Below, one piece after another: positions 8,898-16,686 of a stretch of DNA of 64,000 bases (within the stretch, counting starts at the first letter, position 1; the number at the start of each line of letters is the position of its first letter). Source of the DNA: CALJFL01 sp047633055. Lineage in GTDB: Bacteria; Pseudomonadota; Gammaproteobacteria; Pseudomonadales; Halieaceae. The notes beneath the pieces were generated by a model. It searched no databases. It saw nothing but the letters and a program-made list of their open reading frames with translations, and had not been told where the DNA came from. Where the stretch lies: the NCBI GenBank assembly GCA_047633055.1, contig JBLIEI010000001.1:1-64000 (forward strand), written 5' to 3'. The position numbers and the translations under genes were made by a program.

Positions 8898-10289
8898 ATG
8901 AACATCACTTTATACAATACGCTGGCAGGTGAGAAACAACTGTTTACTCCGCTAGTGGAAGACAGTGTGACAATGTACGTATGTGGTCCCACGGTTTACA
9001 ACCTTGCCCACATTGGCAACGCGCGCCCGGTTATTGTGTTCGATACCCTGTTCAGACTCTTGCAAACTCAATTCACCCAGGTGACATACGCCAGAAACAT
9101 TACCGATGTTGACGACAAGATTATTGCCGCTGCCAAGGAAGGGCAGCGCAGTATTGAAGAGGTCACTGCAGAGTTTACCCTGAAATATCGTGAAGATATG
9201 GCTGAGTTAAATGCCTTGGCGCCAACACTGGAGCCGCACGCGACCCACAATATCAAACCGATGATCGAGATGACCGAGATATTGATCAGCAAGGGGCACG
9301 CTTACGAGTCTCAGGGGCATGTGCTTTTCGCTGTGGAGTCCATGGAAGATTATGGCAAGCTTTCCAATCGCAAGCTGGAAGATATGTTAGCCGGCGCCAG
9401 GGTAGAGGTGGCGGGCTATAAAAGACACCCCGGTGATTTTATTCTGTGGAAGCCTGCGCTGGAAGGTGATCCGGGCTGGGATAGCCCCTGGGGAAGAGGG
9501 CGCCCTGGTTGGCACCTGGAATGCTCGGCAATGATCCGTGAACACCTGGGCGATACCATTGATATTCACGGTGGTGGGAGAGACCTTATCTTCCCCCACC
9601 ACGAGAACGAAATTGCCCAGAGTCGCTGTGCTCACGGCGGTGATTATGTGCGCTATTGGATGCATAACGCTTACCTGGATATTGATGGCGAGAAAATGTC
9701 GAAGTCTTTGGGCAATATGCGTTCCGTTCGCGACCTGTTAAAGAAGTTTCGTGGTGAAGTATTACGGTTTGCCCTGCTTAGTGCCCAGTATCGCTCGCCG
9801 CTGAATTTTTCGGCCGACCTATTGGAACAGGCTGAAGCAACGCTGGCTAGCCTCTATGGCACGCTAAGAGAAGTTCATGACGTGCCTGTGCCTGTCGATA
9901 TGAAAGTCGAACTGGCAGAAGAACCGTTTTATAGGGCCTTGTGTGATGATCTGAATACCCCGCTGGCTATTGCTGAAATTCACGCTCTGGCCAAACAACT
10001 TAACAAGTCCTGTGACGAAGAAAAACCAGCACTTAAAGCCCGCATGCTTGCGGCGGGTGACTTGCTGGGGATTTTAGGCCAAGACCCGGAAGTATGGCTA
10101 CAGGGAGAAGTGGGTGATGAGAGTATTTCTGGCGACGAGGTGGAGGCGTTAATCGTCCAACGGAACAACGCCAAGCTGGCCAAAGACTACAGTAGAGCCG
10201 ATGAGGTGAGGGCGCAGCTACTGGCCCAGGGTATTGTGCTTGAGGATTCTCGCGAAGGCACTAAATGGCGCCGCGCCAACGAGATGTAG
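8898..10289 (+). CDS. cysS: Cysteinyl-tRNA synthetase
   Basis: CysS charges tRNA-Cys and carries a zinc site that selects cysteine. The N-terminal motif MYVCGPTVYN...HIGNARP holds the first zinc cysteine and the HIGH signature; further ligands are in the GWHLECSAM and HHENEIAQS segments. The second signature KMSKSLGN lies near residue 267. The length of 463 residues is typical. It is read from the glnS transcript or shortly after it, with AAGGGAAG upstream as the ribosome-binding site, and it converges on folD. Confidence 0.97.
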   Translation: MNITLYNTLAGEKQLFTPLVEDSVTMYVCGPTVYNLAHIGNARPVIVFDTLFRLLQTQFTQVTYARNITDVDDKIIAAAKEGQRSIEEVTAEFTLKYREDMAELNALAPTLEPHATHNIKPMIEMTEILISKGHAYESQGHVLFAVESMEDYGKLSNRKLEDMLAGARVEVAGYKRHPGDFILWKPALEGDPGWDSPWGRGRPGWHLECSAMIREHLGDTIDIHGGGRDLIFPHHENEIAQSRCAHGGDYVRYWMHNAYLDIDGEKMSKSLGNMRSVRDLLKKFRGEVLRFALLSAQYRSPLNFSADLLEQAEATLASLYGTLREVHDVPVPVDMKVELAEEPFYRALCDDLNTPLAIAEIHALAKQLNKSCDEEKPALKARMLAAGDLLGILGQDPEVWLQGEVGDESISGDEVEALIVQRNNAKLAKDYSRADEVRAQLLAQGIVLEDSREGTKWRRANEM

Positions 10290-10315
10290 GCCGCCCATCG
10301 AAAGGCGGTCCTACA
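10285..10315. repeat. Imperfect hairpin between cysS and folD
   Basis: TGTAGGCCGCC (from 10285) pairs with GGCGGTCCTACA (10304-10315), giving an 11-bp stem with one bulged T around an 8-base loop. It begins inside the cysS stop codon and lies between convergent genes. There is no T-run on either side, so it resembles a REP-like or RNA-stabilising element more than a classical terminator. No second copy was noticed in the window. Confidence 0.45.
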
Positions 10316-10343
10316 ATAAAATGTAGCAAATCCCGGCAGTAAG

Positions 10344-11189
10344 CTACTTAAGACTTTTCTCTGCAGACTCAACACTCTGCATAATCAGCGTGTTAATAGT
10401 CATCGGTCCAACCCCACCCGGAACCGGCGTATAGGCGGCGACCCGATCCAGTAGCGGCGCCAACTCAATATCGCCTACACCGCCTGGGTGGTAGCCTGCA
10501 TCAACGACAACCGCACCGTCTTTTACCCATTCTGCTTTAATAAACTCGCGTTTGCCGACGGCGCCAACAAGAATGTCTGCCTGGGCGACTAATGCCGGTA
10601 AATTTTGAGTTCGCGAATGGCAAATGGTCACGGTGGCGTTCTTCTCCAGTAGCATCATCGCCATGGGCTTTCCCAGAATCGGACTGCGGCCGATCACAAC
10701 GGCGTGTTTGCCCTCAATATCGACTTTATAATGCTCCAGAATGCGCATAATGCCCTGCGGAGTGGCACACCCGTAGGCGTCTTCGCCCATTGCCATGCGG
10801 CCGAAACCTAGACAGGTGACGCCATCAACGTCTTTGCTCAGCGCAATTGCGTCGAAACAGGCCCGCTCGTCGATCTGCTCAGGAACCGGGTGTTGCAGCA
10901 AGATACCGTGAACATCGGGGTTGCCGTTCAATTCATTAATTTTGGCCAGCAGTTCTTTCGTGCTGGTGGAAGCCGGGAGTTCCACCGCCATGGATTCCAT
11001 GCCAACGCGACGGCAGGCATTGCCCTTCATTTTCACATAGGTGGCGGAGGCGGGATCATCACCCACCAGAATTGTCGCCAATATAGGGGTTTTACCGCCT
11101 GATTCCGTCTTTAGTTGCTCAACCCGTGTAAGTAGTGCGGCCTCAGTTTGAGCCGCCAAGCTCTTGCCATCCAGAACCAATGCAGACAT
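10344..11189 (-). CDS. folD: Methylenetetrahydrofolate dehydrogenase/cyclohydrolase
   Basis: FolD is bifunctional: it oxidises 5,10-methylene-THF with NADP+ and hydrolyses the product to 10-formyl-THF, feeding purine and formyl-Met synthesis. Seen are the substrate segment ATYVKMKGNACRRVGM with the catalytic Lys, LLQHPVPEQID, the Rossmann segment GRSPILGKPMAM and the C-terminal PVPGGVGPMT. The start at 11189 gives 281 residues and is preceded by AAGGAG at ideal spacing. A frame open to 11315 would add 42 residues without family similarity, so it is rejected as the start. Confidence 0.96.
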   Translation of the reverse strand: MSALVLDGKSLAAQTEAALLTRVEQLKTESGGKTPILATILVGDDPASATYVKMKGNACRRVGMESMAVELPASTSTKELLAKINELNGNPDVHGILLQHPVPEQIDERACFDAIALSKDVDGVTCLGFGRMAMGEDAYGCATPQGIMRILEHYKVDIEGKHAVVIGRSPILGKPMAMMLLEKNATVTICHSRTQNLPALVAQADILVGAVGKREFIKAEWVKDGAVVVDAGYHPGGVGDIELAPLLDRVAAYTPVPGGVGPMTINTLIMQSVESAEKSLK

Positions 11190-11323
11190 GACTTCTCCTT
11201 CGAAAAACGACGCGACGGGACCGATAGTCCACCAATCCCTAAAAGCGGAGCATTGTCCCATGGCTGGCTCCCCTCGCGGAAGAGGGCCGGGACAAAAACT
11301 CCAGTAAATTGACACTATTATCG

Positions 11324-11352
11324 TTGACGCCTAGAGAGTGGGTGAGTATGAT
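11324..11352 (+). promoter_or_regulatory. Promoter of the tRNA cluster
   Basis: TTGACG at 11324-11329 and TATGAT at 11347-11352 are separated by exactly 17 bases and are followed by a C-rich discriminator (CCCCG). The mature tRNA-Pro begins at 11402. Strong sigma70 hexamers with a GC-rich discriminator are the usual arrangement for stringently controlled stable-RNA promoters; control by ppGpp is inferred from that. Confidence 0.75.
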
Positions 11353-11401
11353 CCCCGATCCTGAAAACAGGGTCACAACTCGCCTCAAGGCGGGATAAGT
11401 T

Positions 11402-11478
11402 CGGGGTATAGCGCAGCCTGGTAGCGCGCCTGCTTTGGGAGCAGGATGTCGGGAGTTCGAATCTCTCTACCCCGACCA
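11402..11478 (+). tRNA. tRNA-Pro (anticodon TGG)
   Basis: A 77-base cloverleaf with acceptor stem CGGGGTA/TACCCCG, D arm, anticodon loop around TTTGGGA with TGG at the centre, T arm GTTCGAAT and an encoded CCA end. It is first of three tRNAs, 49 bases behind the -10 element of a good promoter. Confidence 0.96.
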
Positions 11479-11533
11479 ACTTTTCCATCTCTCAGGAATC
11501 GTCTGGTCAATCCGGTTTTTAGCACCTCAAGAT

Positions 11534-11610
11534 GGTGGCCGTAGCTCATCAGGTAGAGCACCGGATTGTGACTCCGGAGGTGGCGGGTTCGAGACCCGTC
11601 GGCCACCCCA
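11534..11610 (+). tRNA. tRNA-His (anticodon GTG)
   Basis: The cloverleaf has the extra G at position -1 (11534), which pairs with C73 as in bacterial tRNA-His. The acceptor is GTGGCCG/CGGCCAC, the anticodon GTG sits in ATTGTGACT, the T arm is GTTCGAGA, and CCA is encoded. It is probably cotranscribed with the flanking tRNAs. Confidence 0.96.
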
Positions 11611-11700
11611 ATCCCGCAAATCACTCCAATATTTGCATCCAACAACCTTCTTTAACTCCCCGTAGAACAATTAGATGGTTTTGGGTAATATGCGCCTCAC

Positions 11701-11777
<77 letters not shown>

Positions 11778-12129
11778 AATTCCCACCGTATGTATCTGAT
11801 GCATGCTTTATGCCCCCAGGGCAGAGCGACCCCCAAATCTTTGCTGGACCTAGCCAGGTCCCGTGGCTGTGAGCCAGGGAGACACCGCAATGACCGAAAA
11901 TAATTGTTCTGAACAAGATCAATAATGCGAGCTGCCCATTGTTGGCATGGATATGGAACCCCTCAGTGTTATCAGCGTAGCTTATCGCAAGGCGGCTCTC
12001 CGACTCAATTCTCTTTGACCTTCAGCATGATCGCCTTGGGCTTTAGCAGAATCTGTTTAGACAGTTACTATGTCTTGAGATTCTGACTACACTTAGCAGC
12101 TCTCGTCATTATAAGAAGGAATTATCTCG
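11778..12129. other. Intergenic stretch after the tRNAs
   Basis: About 350 bases without a credible gene. It holds the 3' trailer of the tRNA transcript and the leader of the DUF3302-HlyD operon, ending in GAAGGAATT about nine bases before the ATG at 12130. Short imperfect repeats are present but no convincing terminator or promoter pair was found. Confidence 0.5.
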
Positions 12130-12420
12130 ATGAAGATCTTTGCGTTGATCGTACTGTTAGTCATCTTGGCCGTGGTTATCTGGATCGTGGTTACGCTGGG
12201 CGCCATGCCCGGTAAAATCGCCGTTCAAAAACAGCATCCACAGGCTGCTGCTATAAATGTACTAGGCTGGATCGGTATTGTTACTCTTGGTGTAGGGTGG
12301 TTCGTGGCGATCGTTTGGGCATATAGCAAGCCAATCGGCGGAGACGGCCGCTTGCAACAGCGTATAGATGAACTTGAACAGACAGTCGCTGAATTACAAC
12401 GCAGGGGAACACCGCTATGA
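12130..12420 (+). CDS. DUF3302 small inner-membrane protein (YiaW/YibI-like)
   Basis: The 96-residue protein has two predicted membrane helices (residues about 3-25 and 43-67) joined by a short basic loop, then a C-terminal coiled-coil-like stretch (QQRIDELEQTVAELQRR). Length, topology and position directly before an HlyD-type gene match the E. coli YiaW and YibI proteins (DUF3302), which pair with YiaV and YibH. The function is unknown; it may help place or stabilise the partner adaptor in the membrane. Its stop overlaps the next start by ATGA, so the two are translationally coupled. Confidence 0.8.
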   Translation: MKIFALIVLLVILAVVIWIVVTLGAMPGKIAVQKQHPQAAAINVLGWIGIVTLGVGWFVAIVWAYSKPIGGDGRLQQRIDELEQTVAELQRRGTPL

Positions 12421-13409
12421 TTGCTTTTCTGGGTATTTGCTACAGTCTGCTATACGTTTTGCTGTTTAATAAATTCAAACTAATTCCCAAAACCGCCGGC
12501 GCAATTTCGACTTTTGTCGGCGTTGGCGTCGTATTGCTAGGCAGCATTGTGTTTGCCTGGTACGCCTTTGCACCCGTCGCTCAAGATGCAAAGCTCTATC
12601 GCAATATTGTTTCTGTTGTGCCAAACGTGAAGGGCTTAATTGTATCGGTTGAAGTTCAGCCTAATACGCCGATGAAAAAGGGAGCTGTGTTGTTTCGCAT
12701 TGATCCCACGCCTTATGAATTTTCCGTAGCCAAAGCAAAGGCGTCGATTGCTCAGTTTGAAGCGCAGTTGGCGCTGGCGCAATTTCAGGTAAAGCGAGCT
12801 CAGAAACTTCTGAAAACTCAGGCCGCGGCTCAAGTTGATCTGGACCGTTGGGTTGCGGAGCGTGATGCAGCGAAGGCGGCAGTTGCTGGTGGTGAGGCAC
12901 AATTGGCCAGCGCCCAGTGGGAGCTTGAGGAAACTGTGGTGCGCGCGCCCGCCGATGGTTACGCTCTCAAGGTGGTTATTCAGCCAGGCACTTTTGCCGG
13001 AGCGGTGGGCGTCTCCTCAACCCTGCCTTATGTCTCTTCAGCAAGGAGTGAAATACTGGCGTCGTTCAGTCAGAGTGCCATTCGCAATATCGCCAAGGGC
13101 GATAAGGCTGAGTTCACCTTTCCCCATCGGCCCGGGCAGGTCTACGGTGGCTCAGTAATCGACATCGTTGGTATCAGCCCGTCGGCGCAGGTTCAGGCCA
13201 CCGGTGATTTGCAAGGGTTAAACCCTGGTGCCGCGCCAGATCGCTGGTTCGTCAGATTCGAATTTGACGACGAGCAGGTCGCCGATAGCCTTCCTCAGGG
13301 CACAGCCGGCAGTGCCGCGGTATACACGCAGCACGGGACGCCTGTCCACGTTATCAGCAAAGTGGTGATGCGCATGAACGGTTGGTTGGCCTACCTGACC
13401 TCACCCTGA
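12417..13409 (+). CDS. HlyD/EmrA-family membrane-fusion protein (YiaV/YibH-like)
   Basis: The 330-residue periplasmic adaptor is anchored by N-terminal membrane segments (residues about 1-20 and 28-52). A split lipoyl/barrel domain follows (VSVEVQPNTPMKKG...LFRIDPTPYE), then a helical hairpin rich in Ala, Gln and Lys, the second lipoyl half (VRAPADGYALKV) and a beta barrel. Such adaptors link an inner-membrane pump to an outer-membrane channel. No pump or TolC-like gene is adjacent, as is also the case for the E. coli yiaVW and yibHI pairs, so substrate and partners are unknown. Confidence 0.88.
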   Translation: MIAFLGICYSLLYVLLFNKFKLIPKTAGAISTFVGVGVVLLGSIVFAWYAFAPVAQDAKLYRNIVSVVPNVKGLIVSVEVQPNTPMKKGAVLFRIDPTPYEFSVAKAKASIAQFEAQLALAQFQVKRAQKLLKTQAAAQVDLDRWVAERDAAKAAVAGGEAQLASAQWELEETVVRAPADGYALKVVIQPGTFAGAVGVSSTLPYVSSARSEILASFSQSAIRNIAKGDKAEFTFPHRPGQVYGGSVIDIVGISPSAQVQATGDLQGLNPGAAPDRWFVRFEFDDEQVADSLPQGTAGSAAVYTQHGTPVHVISKVVMRMNGWLAYLTSP

Positions 13410-13509
13410 TGCGAAGGAAATCGATGTGCTTGAAATCTCATGCCTGTGCTGGCCTGGAGGTGGGCCGACCACTGTATGATTTACCCGAGTTGTCTCGACG
13501 CTAAAACCA

Positions 13510-13576
13510 GATTGTTTCCTGCGCGGATTCGTTCAGACTCATTTTTGAACTCATTCATAGCTGACAGGAAACAATC
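13510..13576 (+). promoter_or_regulatory. Inverted repeat covering the ribosome-binding site of the 61-residue gene
   Basis: GATTGTTTCCTG (13510-13521) is the exact reverse complement of CAGGAAACAATC (13565-13576), and the second arm contains the AGGA ribosome-binding site of the ATG at 13579. Inside the 43-base loop a smaller hairpin can form (GTTCA 13531-13535 with TGAAC 13546-13550). In RNA the long stem would hide the ribosome-binding site. Regulation by structure, temperature or a trans factor is inference. Confidence 0.6.
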
Positions 13577-13578
13577 CG

Positions 13579-13764
13579 ATGACTAATCCGACTATTGCAC
13601 GAGAAAACGAGTCCACCCAAGTCGGCACCCGCCCGGTATCCCAAGCCTTTGTTGAGTGGATGCAAGAACCGCTGGGTTCCGTTCTTTTTGCCGCAGGCGT
13701 TACAATTAGTACCTTTGGATTCGTACTATCTGGTATGTGGCTCATCCACCTCGCGTTGAATTGA
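13579..13764 (+). CDS. Small single-pass membrane protein, unknown family
   Basis: The protein has 61 residues: a polar N-terminal half (about residues 1-31), then one hydrophobic stretch of about 28 residues ending with a His three positions from the C terminus (WLIHLALN). I do not recognise a family. The frame is supported by AGGA upstream at workable spacing and by a composition typical of a membrane peptide. It sits between the HlyD gene and a cytochrome c', and its ribosome-binding site lies in a 12-bp inverted repeat. It could be a small subunit of a membrane complex or a stress peptide; neither is shown. Confidence 0.6.
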   Translation: MTNPTIARENESTQVGTRPVSQAFVEWMQEPLGSVLFAAGVTISTFGFVLSGMWLIHLALN

Positions 13765-13872
13765 TCGGTTCCTGGGTCGACCCCGCGCACAAGTAAACCT
13801 TGGCTGAGCAGCCGCTAAGATGATACAGTTTTTGACTAACGACCTAGTGAGAAACTTAGTGGATAAGAATAG

Positions 13873-14322
13873 ATGAGCACCATTCAACACACTGCCTGTG
13901 CCCTCATAGCGAGCCTACTGACTGTGGGACACGCCCATGCCGACGAAAAGAAACCAACACCGGAAGAGCGGGCTTATGAGTTCCGCACTTCGTTGTTTCA
14001 GACCTTTGCCTGGAAAATGGGCGGCTTGGTGGGCGCGAAAATAGCCAATGACAGTGCAGGGTTTAACAAACACGCGACTGACTTACAGAACCTGACGGTG
14101 ATGCTTGAAGAAGGCTTTCAGATTAAATACAGCTTGCCGGATGGCACGGCGGCAAAGGCGGAAATTTGGGACGACTTTGATAAATTCGAAGAAAGAGCCA
14201 CGACGCTGCGGACGGCCGTAGCGGGTTTGACCGAAGAGGGTGCAATAGAGAGTTTTGACCCGAAAGATTTCGGCAGCAAAAACTGTGGCGGTTGCCATCG
14301 AGACTTTAAAGTAAAGGAGTAG
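13873..14322 (+). CDS. Cytochrome c' (class II cytochrome c)
   Basis: The 149-residue protein has an N-terminal signal peptide ending near HAHA-DEKK and a C-terminal haem-binding CGGCH close to residue 140. The helical middle and the haem motif at the very C terminus are the class II (c') pattern. Such proteins are periplasmic, often five-coordinate and able to bind NO or CO. It converges on a cytochrome b561 gene with 25 bases between stops; c' and b561 genes are commonly neighbours, which suggests b561 as electron donor. TTGACT at 13832 may be the -35 of its own promoter, but the -10 is poor. Confidence 0.88.
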   Translation: MSTIQHTACALIASLLTVGHAHADEKKPTPEERAYEFRTSLFQTFAWKMGGLVGAKIANDSAGFNKHATDLQNLTVMLEEGFQIKYSLPDGTAAKAEIWDDFDKFEERATTLRTAVAGLTEEGAIESFDPKDFGSKNCGGCHRDFKVKE

Positions 14323-14347
14323 ATAAGGTCACCGCGTAAGAGATCTC

Positions 14348-15040
14348 TTAATAGAAATCATAGTCATTGGTGTTCTGCTCCGTTTCGAAGGAAATGTTTG
14401 CCAGAATATAGACGCTGGCAGCGCACACCGTGAAAATAATGGCTGCCAACATTAATCTGGAGCTGCTGACAGATTTTTGGTAAGCAGTAGCGTCTTTCCT
14501 CCCTGAAAACATCGCCGCAACTAATTTTTCCTTCTTGTATAACCTGTAGAAAATAATGGCACCAATGTGCAGCACCAACAGGCCTGTAACGATATCGAAG
14601 TTGAGGTGATGTAGTTCGGTGAGAGTCGCGGCAACGGCGTCACTAACCAGTGCGTTCAACGGACCGGAATAGTAGTCGTCTGTGCTAAAGAGGCCAGTTG
14701 ATATCTGAATCACGATAAATAATAACATTGCTAGTACAGACAGTCCGCCCATTGGGTTATGACCCGAATATTTCTTGCCCACTTTAGTCGGGAGCGATTT
14801 GGCATAAGAAAGCGTTTCAGAGACGGGATAGATAAAACTGCGGAATCGAGCGTAGCGGTTGCCAACAAAACCCCAAATAACGCGGAACAGCACCAAGCTT
14901 AGAATGCAGTACCCCGACAGAATATGCTGCTCGAGATCCTCTTTAATCTCGATCGCGTACCACGAGTAACCAATGGCGGCCACTAAAGCCCAGTGAAAAA
15001 GCCGTGTAGGTATATCCCAGATCATAATCTTGGTCGGCAT
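14348..15040 (-). CDS. Cytochrome b561-type membrane protein
   Basis: The 230-residue protein has about five hydrophobic segments and the dihaem b561 (Ni-Fe hydrogenase b-subunit) pattern: DIPTRLFHW with a haem His near residue 16, EDLEQHILSGY, and ELHHLNF and GLLVLHIGAIIFY later. It should carry electrons between quinol and a periplasmic cytochrome. The convergent cytochrome c' gene is a likely partner. A perfect 14-bp palindrome (TAAGAGATCTCTTA, 14337-14350) covers its stop codon. Confidence 0.88.
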   Translation of the reverse strand: MPTKIMIWDIPTRLFHWALVAAIGYSWYAIEIKEDLEQHILSGYCILSLVLFRVIWGFVGNRYARFRSFIYPVSETLSYAKSLPTKVGKKYSGHNPMGGLSVLAMLLFIVIQISTGLFSTDDYYSGPLNALVSDAVAATLTELHHLNFDIVTGLLVLHIGAIIFYRLYKKEKLVAAMFSGRKDATAYQKSVSSSRLMLAAIIFTVCAASVYILANISFETEQNTNDYDFY

Positions 15041-15379
15041 AATTTTGTTAAGTCAGTGAAACCGGTGTCGCCAGTTTATACCAGAACTTAGTTGAGGCGC
15101 CGTCACAAGCCCTGCTGCAGGCGGTCCGTGTCAGATAGCGAGGCGGTCTGGTATATCGATACGACCGCGATAATAAACACTGACGTAGGGCGCGTTAAAC
15201 TCGACGTTGATATTGATCCTTGGGTCTACAACATGGGTATCGTTTATAAGTTTTAACAGTACGGAACCTTGCTGAGTGTGCCAGAGGTTAATTCCATAGG
15301 CCCTCAGAGCCCGCACTGGTAAAAATGACGGCAAGAGCTTGCAGTGAACACCAAGAAGTCTCTTGCCAGCCCATAAAGA
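15041..15379 (-). other. Gap with an open frame continuing after the enoyl-reductase stop
   Basis: This 339-base stretch has no recognised gene. On the minus strand the reading frame of the reductase-like gene stays open for 82 codons past its TAA (down to 15131). The tail contains plausible protein-like sequence (VYYRGRIDIPDRLAI at its end), and a TTG at 15334 could start a 67-residue protein. No good ribosome-binding site is seen. It may be an independent small gene, a decayed tail or chance. Confidence 0.35.
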
Positions 15380-16549
15380 TTATTCCATAGAGAATGTCAG
15401 ACCTGCGTACTGAACCAGTCGTTCAGTCAGGCGCCCACCCATGGCAGGTGCACTGGTGTAGAAGCCGCCAGTGAGATCCGGACAATCTTCGATTAGACAA
15501 ACGGCGCTCTCAGCTATCATCTTGGCAGTGGAGCCGTATCCCGGATCCATATCGCCTTGCACGGAGGCGCGTAATTCCTGGCCGTCACTGGTAGTGCCGA
15601 CAAACAACAGGTCGTAGTTGCCGGACTCTCTGGATTCGCGAGAAGGGCCTTCACCGGGCTGTGGTACGTTATCACCCTCTAGCGGCTTGGAAGAGGCTAC
15701 AGCCTCGGCTACTGCTTTGCCTTTATCTCCAGCACCGGTCATCATCATTTCGTCGTAGAGAAAATCAGTGCCATAGGGATGTCCCATCAGCGCATTCGAG
15801 CGATGGATATTTTTGGTGTTAATAGCCGCCATCATAAAGGGGGTAACCCATTGCCCGACCACGTCATCCTCATAGACCTTGTTGTCCCTGGGCTGATCTG
15901 GGCCGTTAAAACCATTGGCGAGGGAAAACGGATTAACCAAGACTTTAAAGAGTTCGGGATTCTTTCCTAGTGCTTCCATGGTTGCTCCCAGGGATGCCGC
16001 GGTGCCTCCCGACCATTCACCGTTCATAGCTCGGACTCGTCCGCGAACCCGTGAGCAGGCTTTGCCGAATTTCTGTTTGGCTGCTGTTTGTAAGAAAAGG
16101 ACTCCGAGGTCGAAGGGAATGGAGTCGAAACCACAGCTGAATACGATTCTGGCACCGCTTGCGGCCGCGGCGGAGCCGTGTGCGTTGATCATTTCGTGCA
16201 TCCAGGCGGGCTCTCCACACAGGTCTACATAGTCTGTACCCACTTCAGCACAGGTAGCCACGAGGTCCGATCCATAGAGCTGATAGGGGCCAACGGTGGT
16301 GCAAATACACTTGGCCGAAGAGACCATTGCCCTGACAGATTCGGGGTTTGCAGCATCAGCCACAACCAGCGGTGTGTCCGCGGCTGCGCCAATTTCATCA
16401 CGCACAGCAGCGAGCTTTTCAAGATTGCGGCCGGCCATGGCCCAGGTCAGCCCATGGCCGTTGCGGGCGACCATGTACTCGGCCACAAGTCGACCGGTAA
16501 AGCCAGTAGCGCCATAGATTACGATGTCATATAAGGCTTCTTTGCTCAT
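15380..16549 (-). CDS. Saccharopine-dehydrogenase-like / trans-acting enoyl reductase family protein
   Basis: The N terminus is a Rossmann fold (IVIYGATGFTGRLVAEY), followed by AGRNLEKL and the TTVGPYQLYGSDLVATCAE segment with CGFDSIPFDLG. These mark the COG3268 family, which includes mycobacterial trans-acting enoyl reductases of lipid synthesis as well as uncharacterised proteins. The length of 389 residues is close to the family's. Expected chemistry is NAD(P)H-dependent reduction on a lipid-like substrate; the real substrate is unknown. AGAGGA lies six bases before the ATG. It is first (3'-most) of the minus-strand accessory genes, downstream of an acyl-CoA synthetase. Confidence 0.82.
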   Translation of the reverse strand: MSKEALYDIVIYGATGFTGRLVAEYMVARNGHGLTWAMAGRNLEKLAAVRDEIGAAADTPLVVADAANPESVRAMVSSAKCICTTVGPYQLYGSDLVATCAEVGTDYVDLCGEPAWMHEMINAHGSAAAASGARIVFSCGFDSIPFDLGVLFLQTAAKQKFGKACSRVRGRVRAMNGEWSGGTAASLGATMEALGKNPELFKVLVNPFSLANGFNGPDQPRDNKVYEDDVVGQWVTPFMMAAINTKNIHRSNALMGHPYGTDFLYDEMMMTGAGDKGKAVAEAVASSKPLEGDNVPQPGEGPSRESRESGNYDLLFVGTTSDGQELRASVQGDMDPGYGSTAKMIAESAVCLIEDCPDLTGGFYTSAPAMGGRLTERLVQYAGLTFSME

Positions 16550-16686
16550 TGTGAATCCTCTGATTTCTTTAATGATGTGAATAGCAAAGACGATACTGTA
16601 GCGTCACCGAGTCTAGGCGGCAAGAGGAGCCAGATTAATTGTAGCTCAAGTTAACTAGGGGACTGAGAGATATTGAATGCACATGT

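Noticed and set aside
14337..14350. Perfect palindrome TAAGAGATCTCTTA between cytochrome c' and b561 genes
   Set aside because: It has no loop or T-run for a terminator and overlaps a stop codon; at 14 bases chance is a sufficient explanation.
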